Under the pieces are notes generated by a model. The model made no database searches. It was not told where the DNA came from and worked only from the letters and a program-made list of their open reading frames with translations. Shown in pieces: positions 8,852-19,463 of a DNA stretch of 64,000 nucleotides. Where the stretch lies: NCBI GenBank assembly GCA_022539475.1, contig VCMS01000024.1:1-64000 (forward strand). The letters run 5' to 3'. The first letter of the stretch is position 1. Each line of letters opens with the position of its first letter. This DNA comes from Gracilaria domingensis. Its lineage: Eukaryota > Rhodophyta > Florideophyceae > Gracilariales > Gracilariaceae. A program made the translations under genes and the position numbers.

Positions 8852-11800
8852 TCACGCAAATTGCGTTGCTCTACATATTGGGACAACGTCCTCCCCCTCC
8901 AGGGGTTCGACCGCAAGCCCCAACGATTCAAGGACAATGAAGGCAGCAAACTGATAGGACCGAATGGGTGTCCTCGCCTTGCCCGCCGCCTTCTGTACTC
9001 CAGCTCCCTTGCCACTACGAACCGACAAAGCCACAGCCTTTCCAAGCAAAGCGGCACTCTTCTTTGTGGCCGCAATGCGACGCTTTTTCTCCAAAGCACC
9101 TTCACGCGCTCTCTTCCTTTGCGCAGCTTGAACTCTGCGCTTAACCCTCTCAGCATCGCGACGAATTTGCTCGGCAATCCTCTTCGTTCTTTTTTCAGCA
9201 GCTTGTCGCTCCACAATCTCTTTCTCTTTTGCGCGTTGCTCCGCTTGTTCCACCCTACGCTTTTCTTTCTCTTCCACTTCAATTCGCGTCGCTTCTGTCT
9301 CTCTCTTTCTGCGCGCCAGCTCCTCTCCGTGTGTAACCCATTCTGCTGGCTGTCCAGCATCATAGAGCGTTCGTGGCTGCTCCTTGGATACCTTAACAGC
9401 GTTAGGCCCACTTCCCGGTTTGGATATGAGCGTTATCAGGATCGAATTTACCGTCTCTGTTTCCTATAGAACCGTGAAAAACTTCTGTATCTTCATCGAA
9501 AATCCATCCCCCGGGGCTTTCATAAGGTCTTCAAGCTTATAAAACGTCTCCTTGTCAGACTGTCGAGCACGGACCGCTCCAACGGCTGAGCTACCTTCGG
9601 CAGCGTTCAGCTTAGCTTCTTCCTTTTTTAAAATGGCTCTGTTTTCGTCTTTGAAAGTCTTGAACTGGTCAGGGAAGCTTCTCTTGAACGGAAAGGTACC
9701 GGTCTTCAAGAATCCACTTTTAACGTCTGCATCCGTTATCGTCTCCCATGCGTACACAGCACAAGCTAGGTTAAAATTGACAATATTCGTGTCGACACGA
9801 CCCTGTCGACAGAACTCGTCCCTAATGAGCCTCATGCTGCTTTGGAATCTGCGATTAATATGTTGATCGCATGGTTGTAGGAAGTGCGACGTGTTCGCTG
9901 CATTAATTACCGCCTCCACAAGATGCGCATAACAGTACTCGACCCATTCGATATCTTTTCGAGACGAGTCGCCGTCCAAGAATAACAAATAGAAGGTGTT
10001 GTCTGGAATAAACCGGACGGCTGTGTTTTGAATATGCTTAGCCAAGCAGGGCATAAGTGATCCTTCCATTGAGCCATTCTCGCTAACTTTGATCACTCCA
10101 TCCGGGGGAAACCAATTCGGATTGGTAAATCGCGCGATTATTCCAGAAGGAGACTCGGAAAAGGTTCCTTGAACTGGAGCGTACCAGTCGGAAGATTTTC
10201 TTTTTCCCGCCACAATGAAAAATGGAGGTGCAACACGACCAGCCGCAGACGCCGCAATCACGGCAGTAATATGTTTGGATACGCCATAGCTGGACTTGAC
10301 TGCACGAAGACCTCCATTTCTTGAATTCGTAGCTGAGAAAACCTTACAACGTTTTCCATTCATATTGTTAACCTGAGTTTCATCGACATTCCAAATCCGA
10401 TTTGGTGATGAAAGCAAGCCAGCACGCAGCTTTCCAATGCGTTCTAGAACGGAGAAAAAAGTGTCAACGTGTTCATACGATTGCGCGGCTAGCTTTGCGT
10501 TCTCTCGGTTTGTAGAGCAAAACCCTGCGCTAGGCGCGATGGGGAATCTCCACTAGGATGTCCGAGTCCTACTCCCTGGATGGGATAGAAACAGCGGCAG
10601 ATCCCTCTGTCCGTGCTCGAGTCGCGAGACAAGCCGGGTGTAAGACCGGAGACGGTGACTGGATATACCTACAGAGGTGAGATGCAAAGAACGGTGTAGA
10701 TCCAGAGGTGAAGTGTGATCCGAACCTGGAGAGATGGAGAAAAAGGGGACCGTGTCAACGGGGGGGGAGCTCACGGTGCAACCCACTGGAGCGAAGCTAC
10801 GGACCGTGCCAACCGGCGGAAACAGGTCCGATAGCGGAGCGACGCACAAAGGCGTGCCGAAAATATACCCAATACTGGGGCGGAAGCAATACCTGAACCA
10901 GGTGAACGGGTGACAACAACAGTCACGAAAGTGAACAACAAAATACAATGACAACAACAAGGGACCGATACAACGGTAGATATAACAAAGATTCCAGAGA
11001 TGGCAAGATGCAAGCTTCCTAAGTGACCCTGAGGGGTAGTAGTGCCGAAACCAATCGTGGTTACTCTCCGAGGGGAGTGGTAAACCTACGTAGGCAGCTG
11101 TCTACTATAGCCCGATCCTGAACAGGACGCGACTCAGTTGTCCATTTACTCGTCGGCTCCAGGGTGAGATCACCCGAGCATATATACTACTACTACTACG
11201 GTATCTACAATGCACACCTCCCGAGGGTCATACACGTGGACGACCCACTGTCAGGGTGCGGGGTATTCCCCAACGGGCGTGGCACAAATATCTAACTAGC
11301 CAGCTCCACCACGTGGCCTACTATCACACCCACTAGGCACTTCCCACGCAGGGTCTACCTATTAAGGGTCCAACCAAACCATCCCAACGATACCCAAAAT
11401 TAAAGGGAGTTTTCATAACTTAGCCACGTCACCGGCCATCGGTACCATCTCATTATGAGAACCGTGATGCATCCGATAGCGGAAAGCCGTTGCTCCACAC
11501 GGTTCTCAATGTTTTTAAACGACACTTCGCGATTGCGTGCTCTGTACTTTCGAATGAAATCGTCACTTGGAACTCCGTTCTTAAATCCTGCTCTATCGTC
11601 TGCCGCGATGCGGGATAAAACATGCTTGAATGTGAATTTGTCTACCGCAAAACCCCTCTCTGCCGCAGTTATCATTCTCGTATTGATCATTTGACATTCC
11701 TCTTTAGTAATAGTAAAAGAGGGGCCAGGCCGTATCTCGGGACTCAATAAATGCTCCAGTTCTTGTTTGCTGCTTGATGCAGCTTTTTTAATCCTATGAA

Positions 11801-11987
11801 CAGTTGACTTGCTGATGCCGGTCAATGTAGCAGTATCGCGAACGTTTCGGTTATCTCGCAGCAGTCGTAAAGCTTCTGTACGCGCGAGGGACTGGTCTCT
11901 CTGACGTTCCAAGCGCTTCTTGTGCTCAGATGTCTGTTTTCGCATGGACGGGGGCATGATGAAAACGTTACGGCTGTTCAATGCCAT
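8852..11987 (-). pseudogene. pogo/CENP-B-like DDE transposase, split by an LTR and a TAG stop
   Basis: From the ATG at 11987 the N-terminus has a Psq-type helix-turn-helix (RDTATLTGISKSTVHRIKK) and then a CENP-B/Tc5-type DNA-binding domain (ending VPSDDFIRKYRARNREVSF). The frame is broken by the LTR between 11504 and 10506. It resumes as ENAKLAAQSYEHVDTFF and runs into the DDE_1 catalytic domain with NVDETQ, FLDGDSS and HFLQPCDQ supplying the three acidic residues. A TAG at 9466-9464 interrupts the frame. Beyond it the same frame stays open to 8852 and encodes a long Lys/Glu/Arg-rich probable coiled coil (EEKEKRRVEQAEQRAKEKE), a typical C-terminal tail for this group. Both lesions make it inactive. 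Confidence 0.85.
10511..11499 (-). repeat. Solo LTR (989 bp) with 5-bp target duplication CGGTT
   Basis: Plus-strand ends are TGTAGAGCAAAACC at 10511 and TTGCTCCACA at 11499, short inverted termini of an LTR. CGGTT precedes it (10506-10510) and follows it (11500-11504). Removing the LTR and one CGGTT joins the transposase as ...SFKNIENR-ENAKLAAQ..., which restores a continuous conserved domain. Orientation (minus) is inferred from similarity to the gypsy LTR at 7902-8735. No internal retroviral genes remain, so it is a product of LTR-LTR recombination. Confidence 0.9.
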
Positions 11988-12250
11988 GGTGAACAAGTTG
12001 TCAGAGGAGCTCGCAGGAGCTGTTCATTTGAAAGTTTATTGCAGTCCTGTGCATGACGGGAAAGGAGCTCACAATGGACTTACGACTCCCCTGTGGCGCC
12101 AGATGGGATGGGAGATGGGCGTTTCGGTTCCCATACGTTTGGCGGGAATTTGTCCCAAAATTAGCCATGTCCCAAAACTATCCTCCCAGAAGGGTACGTA
12201 GAAAGATAGCGCTGTTGCTCAGCGAAATGCGTGGCTCGCACCCCTCGATA

Positions 12251-13244
12251 GCCCCATGCCCCTTGCGAGACCGATTTTGATCACGCTGCCCAGCAAGATT
12301 TTGCGAGAATTAGAGAGAATCTCGCTGGCCAGCGAGATGTTCTCAGTGTAGCAGCGAGAACTTCTCGCTACTCGCCGCCCTGCGCCGTCCCTCACCGCTC
12401 GCTTCTTTGCTGTTCCGCCGCTGTTCCGCCGCTATAGCGCCTGCTTCGCCGCCATCTGCCTCGTTTTCATCCGCTGTGCTACCGTCGGCTTCGCCGCTGC
12501 TTTGCCTTCCGCCTTGCCGCATTACGTCTCTACGCCCGTCCTGTGACCGCAATCCAACTCACCGCTTTCTGCCCCCCGCCCTTTGCTACGCCACTTTGTG
12601 CCTCGCTGCACTCTGTGTCGCTGCCCTCCGCCTCGGCGCCCTCCGCCCCGGCGCCCTCCGCCTCTTCGTTTTCCGCCTCACCGCCTTCCGTGTGGCTTTC
12701 TCACCATCGCCGCCCTGCGCATCACGGCCCTGCGCTTCTCCGCCGTACGTGTCGCTGCTCTCCGCATCGCCATCCTTCCGCTTCCCGCCGTGTGTGTCGC
12801 TGCTCCTTGCCTCGCCGCCCTCCGCGTCGCTCTCTCCATGTCGCTACCGTTCTTCTTACTGCCATTCTTCTCGCCGCCTTTCGTCTCTTCGCCGTTCGTT
12901 TCGCCACTCCACGTTTCGTCGCCCTTCCCATCATCGCCCCTCACATCCCCGCCCTCCGCCTTGCCACAGTCAGTGTCTCTGCTCTCCGCCCCACCGCTCT
13001 CTGCCTCGCTGCTCTCCGCCTCAGCGCCCTCCACCTCTCCGCCATCAGTGTCGCCGCCCCTCGCTTCCCGCCCTTCGTGTCGCTGCTCTCCGTCCCTCCG
13101 CCCTCCGCCCCACCACTGTCTGCCTCGCTGCTCTCTGCCTCTCTGCTCTGCGCCTCGCCGCCCTCCGCCTCTCCGCCGTCAGTGTCGCGGCCCCTCGCTT
13201 TCCGCCCTCCGTATTGCTGCCTCTGTTTCGCTGCCTTTCATTTT
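12251..13244 (+). repeat. Left terminal inverted repeat, pyrimidine-rich minisatellite
   Basis: Near-identical in inverse orientation to 19655-20649. The outer 150 bp are unique-looking and contain repeated GCGAGA/TCTCGC palindromic motifs (CTCGCTGGCCAGCGAGAT). The rest is an irregular tandem array built from units such as CGCCCTCCGCCTC, with interspersed CGCTGC and TCGCCG. Several overlapping frames are open through it on both strands (Ser/Pro/Cys-rich forward, Arg/Lys-rich reverse). They follow from the base composition and are not credible genes. Confidence 0.9.
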
Positions 13245-13417
13245 CGGCTTTCGGCCTTGGAACCCTCCCCCTCCACGTTCTGCGCATTCCAGCTCTTGCT
13301 TATGAAGTTGTTGCTCTCAAGTTTCTGTCCCTCGCCAACCATGCAGGGTTCTAGTTCAACGCAAACATTTTCGTCGGTCTCGAGACCCCGAACTGATTTC
13401 CGGACGTTCATATCTGT

Positions 13418-14002
13418 GTGACGCGGATTACGAGCATGCCGTACGCTTCAACTAAGGCTTCGGCACCGCCAGTTTGCGTCTTTACACCATCGACAACTAA
13501 GAAAAAGAGGCCCAGCACACAGACGATCTATGCGGCCAATAGCGCTCAAGGGGGAAACTGTGATGCGAATGTGATTGATTTCGGTCCACAGCCTTTGAAA
13601 AACGATGCTTGTAATACAATAGATGCGCACAGTACTGGATCGGAGTCCTTTAACTCTGGAATGAGGTCACAACCCCATCGCATGGTAGCAGAAGAAATTC
13701 AGGAAGAGGAGCAGAATGATAAAGAGGAACAGCCACCCAAATCTTTTCATGTTCTCCATGATCCAAATGATAATGAATATCCATCTACGGACTCGTGGTC
13801 TTCTTTTCAAGGGGATGATTATATCTCCTCTTCAAAAGAGAGTGCCAGTGATAACACATCTTTGTCAGCATCTGAGTTACAAATACAGTACACAGAAGTA
13901 CAAATGCTGCATAACAAAGTGGAGCATAAAACGCCGTTGAATCATTCCGATATGATACCTAATATCGTGGATGCAGGCAAGAACGCGACAGAGGACTTTT
14001 AG
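13418..14002 (+). pseudogene. N-terminal acidic region of the long-TIR element's transposase
   Basis: A 194-codon segment, low in hydrophobic residues and rich in Ser, Glu, Asp and Gln (EEIQEEEQNDKEEQPP), as expected for the disordered N-terminus of piggyBac-type transposases. It ends at a TAG at 14000-14002, but the same frame continues without another stop into the conserved transposase core starting near 14024. It is therefore best read as the N-terminus of one protein with an in-frame nonsense codon rather than a separate gene. A start at 13437 (ATG, MPYASTK) is also possible. No domain can be named in it. Confidence 0.6.
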
Positions 14003-14023
14003 TCCACTCTCTTTGTAGACTCT

Positions 14024-15433
14024 GTGGAATTTCTGGACGACATCACAGACGAACTGGAGAACGACATTTTTGGTAATGAGAGGACCACGAGCGTAACTGA
14101 CACCGAAGAAAGAAGTGTAAACAACAGGGTTGGGGGTCTTCCTGGATGGAAGTATGCAGGGGCTTTCGAGGACATACGAATCGACGTGGACAATGCAGAA
14201 CGAGTTCTCGGCCGTCGGTTTTTGGTTGAAGCAAACCATATGTTAGACAGCGTCATGAATGATATTGAGGTTAACACTACAAGCATTTCTCAAACAAATA
14301 TCGGACATATGACCAGAATGCAAGCATTGGATGTGTTTCTTCCCAGCTCTGTGCTAGAGAAACTTAAAGAATTCGTCAATCGAGTTTTATCGAAGCGCAA
14401 GATATCGCTCACCAACACTTTGGAGATCAAGGGGGTCATAATTACGCATGTACTTGCTGCGTCTTATGGGACATCCGTATCGATCATGACGTCAGCGGAA
14501 CATCGAGAATTTTACTTTCAAACTGGAGTTTCGGGGGAGCGATACAATGCAGTGTGGTCGGCGTTAAGTGGCACTCTGAAACGGAGTGAGCGGGTGCAAG
14601 ACTGTGGTCTCGGATGGTCTAATAGGCCAATTGCCGGGAACCAGCTGATAACGGAATTGGAGCAGCAACTCGCAGCAGTGAAACGAAGGTTCTTATACGT
14701 TCCAGGACAGACAATATTTTCCTTGGATGACGATCATCAGCGGCTAAGGTCACGGGCAGTAACTCAGTTGACTAATCTTTCGCACGTCAACAACCCTCAG
14801 AAGGCCTTAGGTCCTGTTAGTAATGCGCTGTGCTCGGCTTTGACTTCCGCCTTTCTAGCTTGGCACTACTCCAGACCACACGAGAAAATCATTCACGTAT
14901 GGCAGCGTCTTGTTCAACTGGTTCAAGGAGCAGCGACCCCTGGCTGCGTTGTTCCAATGACTGATGCCATATTTGCAGCTGACAGAGGCTACAATGGAAA
15001 AGAGACTATAGATTTTATAAACGACCGACTAGGGGCCACTGGTATAGGGACCCATAAACGGAGCTTGGATTATCCTTTTGTTTTTGGTGACGGACCTCTC
15101 CGGAAGAAACACAAGGGCATGATCATAAAGGAGAAAGGTTGCCGTGCGGTGTACAGCGCAGTGCGACCGCCAACAGAGAAGGGTGGAAGGGAATTTCAAG
15201 CCATTGTATATCGAGAGAGCTATTCTGGGAGAATTGCCTCTGTATACCACAACAAGATGAGCATGTTCGGCGCAAGTAATTTTACGCTGATCCCGAAGAC
15301 GGAATTTGGGTCAAGGTCTCTTACTGCAGAGGAATTCAAGACCTGCGGGAAGGGTACAGCCGATTTTGCAAGAACAAGACAGGATTTGCAGAGAACGGCG
15401 AAGAGGGGTGTAATCCAGATCAGAATGATATAG
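14024..15433 (+). pseudogene. piggyBac-like (DDE_Tnp_1_7) transposase core, first half
   Basis: This frame encodes about 470 residues. The first codon given here is GTG, and the frame is continuous with the preceding segment apart from one TAG. It shows SLDDDHQR at about residues 232-239 (first catalytic Asp region) and AADRGYNGKET at about 317-327 (second), followed by GATGIGTHKRS and YPFVFGDGP, comparable to the second-Asp region and following TGT/GT motif of piggyBac transposases. The third catalytic Asp is not here; it is in the segment at 16566-17237. The last roughly 20 residues before the stop look out of frame. The next frame (one base back) is open from well before 15433 and reads on into the nuclease domain, so a one-base deletion near 15370-15390 is likely. 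Confidence 0.7.
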
Positions 15434-15447
15434 CACAGACCTCATTA

Positions 15448-16545
15448 TTGCATCTTTCTCTTGCCACAAGGCAGTTTCACGAGTACACAATCTTACAATC
15501 CGGAGATCCCGGATGGTTTCTCGCCAGAGCATTTAGGTTCACATCTCGAACAACGCACTTGTTTTTCAGGGCTATGGCCTCTGATTTCGAGAAGCACGTG
15601 CGAGGCGGAGCCCTACTCCTTCGCGGTAAAACTGTCATGAAAGGGGCACAATCTCTTCCGACTCAGGAGAGTGAGACGAGAGCATTGCTCAGTGACAAAA
15701 TGGCGGCAGTAATAGACGGTTTAGGAATGACTCAGCGAAATTCGGCGACTGATGGCGAGGTGACAGAAGCCGTCGGTCACATAATGACGGCCACGCAAGA
15801 ATCGCTGTCGGCCCTGCTGAAGACGGCGTTGGTGAAAATGCTGACAAGAGTGGGCCATCGACCGCCCGCATCACTTAACAAACCGCAGTTGGTTGATAAA
15901 ATACTCAAACTTCAGAATGACGTGGTCAATGGTTCAATAACACTCACAGCTTCACTAAATGACTCAGAAACAAACGAAAGCTTACGACGAAGTATTCAAA
16001 AGTGTCTTTACAAGGCCTCTTTGGAGGCTTGGTTTATGAAGCCGCTGACAGTGACGGCGGGAATGCGGGAGGGATCAATAAACGAAAAGAGTGTCTTGCG
16101 CTCACTTCCTAAATTCTTCTCTGAACATGACGTTTTGGACGGAAATGCGTTCCAGATTCAAGCGACATTTAGACCGCAGTACGCGAAACGATATACTATC
16201 AATAGAATATGGACTACTGGACTAATTGGGTCAAAGAGTGTTGAACTCTTGGCAGGCAGCCCGGATGGTATTTCGGCAATATCTGATGAGAATAACGTGA
16301 TCACAGTGGCGGCGATTGAAATTAAAACAATGACCTGGTTACGAACGTCGAAGGAGGCGGAGCGCATTCGTCATCGATACAGCAGGGTGGTGAAAATACC
16401 GGACATTGGACACTCGGAGTACTCAACAAAACTCTTTCATCAGTTGGTACCATGTACTGAGTACAGACTGCAGTGCGTCCACCATGCGGCCGTGGTTGAA
16501 AGGCCTTACTTTTTGTTGTTTCAAAGGGAAGCAGCCTTGGAGTAG
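15448..16545 (+). pseudogene. YqaJ/lambda-exonuclease-like nuclease domain inside the transposase
   Basis: The frame opens upstream of 15448 and encodes QSGDPGWFLARAFRFTSRTT near its start, which matches the W-x2-R...-T-S start of YqaJ-type nucleases. Further on come AGSPDGISAI (about residues 270-279) and AAIEIKTM (about 289-296), the D...E-x-K metal-binding signature of that fold, and then FHQLVPCTEYRLQCVHHAAV, a counterpart of the YqaJ Q-x-Q helix. It is followed, again one base back, by the transposase third-Asp segment. The domain may trim or process DNA ends during transposition. That role is inference; only the motif set is seen. The flanking frame offsets mean this copy is dead or needs frameshifting. 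Confidence 0.65.
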
Positions 16546-16565
16546 CAAACATCATTTATGTTGCA

Positions 16566-17294
16566 ATGCTACAATTTCATAGACCATTTCTTGCAAAGTA
16601 TACGTACAGCATTTCGTGCATGAGAACGATGGCGTTTGAATGGATAGGCTCTTCGGCCATACATATACCCAAACAATATGACGAACCCCTGCAAAGTTCT
16701 CACGCCAAAGATATATATTCTTTTGGTTCGTTTTACAATTTGAGCGCAGCTTACAAGAAGTTATGCGATGAAAAGGGATCCCTACCTCCGGCACGCATGA
16801 TAAGACCCACATGTCTTGTGTTCTGGAACTTACTGAAGGGGGGAGTTGATGAATTTAGTAGAAGCATGCAGAACCTTTGCTACACGAATTCATCCGAGAA
16901 TCAGATTGTCAGCGTTTTTGGAAGACTGCTGTGTGCACAAGTAAATAATGCCGGCATTGTTTACACACTTTACCTTGCAAGAAGACATGGAAATCTTCCC
17001 GATAGAATTAATCCACAAGAAGGATCTGCAACAAGTTATCGACAACTGCGACATGATGTGACAAAACACATGACTTTTTGTTCGTTCGCTAAACATTTAG
17101 CGAAAGAGTTTGCGGAAATCTATAGAAGAATCAAATGTGCTGAGAGTTCTTGTGGAAGAAAATCGTCGAACGTCTCAGAGAAGGAGGTTGTGAAGCAAAT
17201 GTATGTGAAGAACGTTATTGAAAAATATAACCAAACCTGTAGAGCAAAACGCCCTGAACAGGGATGCACTGAGGTGCTTGTCATAGTTTGTTGA
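16566..17294 (+). pseudogene. piggyBac-like transposase, third-aspartate segment
   Basis: The frame is open upstream of the ATG at 16566, and the conserved reading joins the nuclease frame near 16525 (FLLFQ... then SLGVANIIYVAM). It carries LLKGGVDEFSR at about residues 89-99, equivalent to the K-G-G-V-D motif that supplies the third catalytic Asp in piggyBac transposases, followed by a helical region with VNNAGIVY. Genuine coding ends at 17237, where a solo LTR begins. The last 19 codons (17238-17294) are LTR sequence. Excising the LTR continues the frame as KYNQTNDTKRSLS into the cysteine-rich domain at 18100. Confidence 0.75.
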
Positions 17295-18094
17295 TCCGTT
17301 ACCGGCTTCGCCACCTCATTTATGAGAAGGCATCGTGGCAATTGCCCATTTTCGGATATGCCTAGGAAGGGTAGCGTTTCTGCACACGTGTGCTGAGTTG
17401 GCCCGATAGTGGGTGCGCCGTGGCAAGCCTGCCACGGTTGCACACCTGTAGTGTGTTGGCCGGCAGCGCCGGATAGTTAAATATTTTAATTGATATTTTC
17501 AAGTGCCGTATATAAGTGGCGGCACTTGCCGCCACTGCACGGGAAGTAAACCTCAAGGAGGCCTTTGGCTCTGATCTTCTTGCCGCTTGCGCACGGTCAC
17601 AAGCCCCATCCTGGGGAACACCGCCGCAATTCCGGGCTGATCAACCAACCTCCATCTCTGAGGAGTACTAATCCGTCGTCACGGCACCTTTACTATCTAT
17701 TCTATTGTTTTTACTTCCGTCTTACGGCTCTTCGATACTCTGCCCTGTCATACAGGTTTGGCTCATTAGTCTCGGGACTTATTCCCGTTATCTCGAGTCA
17801 GTGCCCCGCAGTGCGGCTCGCTGGCTAATCTTTTGTCGTCCCATACCGTTGGGCTGGGTACCCCCACTCGCTGTGGCTCGCCGGAACCATCCGGATACCT
17901 ACGCCGATTCTACCCCCTTTACCTCCGACTGCACGCCCAGATCGGGGTCACCCGGATTTACACCCGGCTCGTGTTGGCCCTATCGGAGGGTTCTGTCACT
18001 GCGCCTACCCCTGTAGGGAACAGGGTTCGAACACCCCTGTCGGTGCTCTTCCGCGACGCGGCTGTTTTTTTCCCGCCACCGGGTTTGCACCACA
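17238..18094 (+). repeat. Solo LTR, 857 bp, inside the transposase gene
   Basis: Ends are TGTAGAGCAAAACG (17238) and TTTGCACCACA (18094). The 5 bp before it are AAACC and the 5 bp after it AAACT, a target duplication with one mismatch. Excision restores the transposase frame exactly. The copy at 18605-19463 is the same family in inverse orientation. A TATATAA followed by a perfect hairpin lies at 17509-17536, which suggests plus orientation. Confidence 0.88.
17509..17536 (+). promoter_or_regulatory. LTR TATA box fused to a perfect hairpin
   Basis: TATATAA (17509-17515) is followed without a gap by AGTGGCGGCA-CT-TGCCGCCACT (17515-17536), a perfect 10-bp stem with a 2-base loop. The same arrangement, inverted, is conserved in the second solo LTR (hairpin 19162-19183, TATA 19183-19189). 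It sits where an LTR promoter would be expected. Function is inferred from the TATA box and from conservation between the two copies. Confidence 0.55.
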
Positions 18095-18405
18095 AAACTA
18101 ATGACACAAAAAGAAGTTTGTCAGCTCTGGAATCACATCATATGCTAAAAGACAAGCCTGGATATTGTTCTTTGTGTTCATATTATCATAGTGTTAAATT
18201 GGGAGGACGGGCTTTTAAGAAGCGAGGTGGCTCAAAGACGAGACAGTGGTGTAGGTTGTGTCGCCAACCATTATGCTCAGCTTGCTGGAATACATGGCAT
18301 CGGAGGAGAAAGCTTAAGAAGGCTGCAATATCTGCAGTAGCACTGGAAGATCTTATTAAGAAGGCTAAGAACGAATTGGAAGAACTAAACCAAAGTAACG
18401 TGTAG
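18095..18405 (+). pseudogene. Cysteine-rich C-terminal domain of the piggyBac-like transposase
   Basis: The frame encodes C-x2-C (PGYCSLC), then W-C-x2-C-x4-C-x2-C (QWCRLCRQPLCSAC) and H (WNTWHRR), followed by a basic helix and a stop at 18403-18405. This spacing matches the C-terminal RING-like zinc domain of piggyBac transposases, which binds the transposon ends. It is separated from the rest of the gene only by the solo LTR at 17238-18094. The open frame that continues leftward into the LTR is fortuitous. Confidence 0.75.
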
Positions 18406-18604
18406 ATTTTTTATCGTGACGTATATGAAAATGGACGTAAAACTATGTTTCGCAGGTTTGTAGTCTACTGACCAGCGGCGAGGCAAAGAGAAACGACAGC
18501 AAAGAAGCAGAAACGTGGAGGTAGAGGAAAGCGGGACGACGAAGGTCGGTGCGTCGCAGGGATGCGAGAATGGAGAGAGCCAAAATATGTGTACGTGTAG
18601 GGTG

Positions 18605-19463
18605 TGTGGTGCAAACCTGGTGGCGGGAAGACAACAGCCGCGTCGCGGAAGAGCACCGACAGGGGTGTTCGAACCCTGCTCCCTACAGGGGTAGGCGCAG
18701 CGACAGAACCCTCCGATAGGGCCAACACGAGCCGGGTGTAAATCCGGGTGGCCCCGATCTGGGCGTGCAGTCGGAGGTAGAGGAGGTAAAATCGACGTAG
18801 GTATCCGGATGGTTCCGGCAAGCCGCAGCGAGTGGGGGTATCCAGCCCAACGGTATGGGGCGACAAAAGATTAGCAAACGAGCCGCACTGCGGAGCACTG
18901 ACTCGCGATAAGCGGGAAAACTCCCGAGACAAATGGGACAAACCTACAATGTAGGGCAGAGTGGCGAAAGCCGTAAGACGGAAATGAAAACGATAAAATA
19001 GATAAGACAAGTGCCGTGACGACGGATTAGTACTCCTAAGGGACGGAGGTTGGTTGAGCAGCCCAAAAATGCGGCGGTGTTCCCCAGGATGGGGCTTGTG
19101 ACCGTGCGCAAGCAGCAAGAAGATCAGAGCCAAAGGCCTCGTTGAGGTTTACTTCCCCTACAGTGGCGGCAAGTGCCGCCACTTATATACGGCACTTGAA
19201 AATATCAATTAAAATATCTAACTATCCGGCACTGCCGGCCAATACAATACAGGTGTGCTCCCGTGGCAGGTTTGCCACGGGGCACCCGCTATCGGGCCAA
19301 CTTGGCACATGTGTGCAGAAATACTACCCTTCCTAGGCATACCCCAAAATAGGGCCACTATCACAGTAGCCTCTCATAACCTGAGGTGTCGAAGCCGGTA
19401 ACGGATCAACAAACTATGAAAAGCACATCGGTGCATCCCCACAAAAGGGCGTTTTGCTCTACA
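18605..19463 (-). repeat. Solo LTR, 859 bp, with perfect target duplication GGGTG
   Basis: Plus-strand ends are TGTGGTGCAAACC (18605) and GTTTTGCTCTACA (19463). GGGTG flanks it on both sides (18600-18604 and 19464-19468). It is the inverse of the LTR at 17238-18094 over its whole length with scattered substitutions. The different target duplications show two independent insertions rather than the ends of one inverted element. It lies between the transposase stop and the right TIR. Confidence 0.9.

Larger units (their letters stand above)
8736..12200 (-). mobile_element. pogo/Tc5-type DDE DNA transposon, interrupted
   Basis: The element is defined by one transposase reading on the minus strand from 11987 to 8852. 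It is split by the solo LTR at 10511-11499, and its left end is probably trimmed or abutted by the gypsy LTR. The right side carries two copies of TTTTGGGACA (minus strand, about 12175-12135) that could be part of the terminal inverted repeat. The left side has only partial similarity to it, so exact ends and the expected TA duplication could not be set. Confidence 0.65.

Noticed and set aside
12407..13421. Long open frames (240-344 codons, Ser/Pro/Cys-rich forward; Arg/Lys-rich reverse) in the left TIR and again in the right TIR
   Set aside because: Several frames are open at once on both strands and repeat only because the DNA is an inverted repeat. They come from the minisatellite composition and show no fold-like pattern.
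17995..18040. GGTTCGAACACCCC resembling a tRNA B box inside the solo LTRs
   Set aside because: No acceptor, D or anticodon arms fit around it, and it lies within LTR sequence present in both copies.
17565..18094. Open frame leading into the cysteine-rich domain at 18100 as a single gene
   Set aside because: The upstream part is LTR; the same sequence recurs inverted at 18605-19463 and the target duplication marks the true junction.
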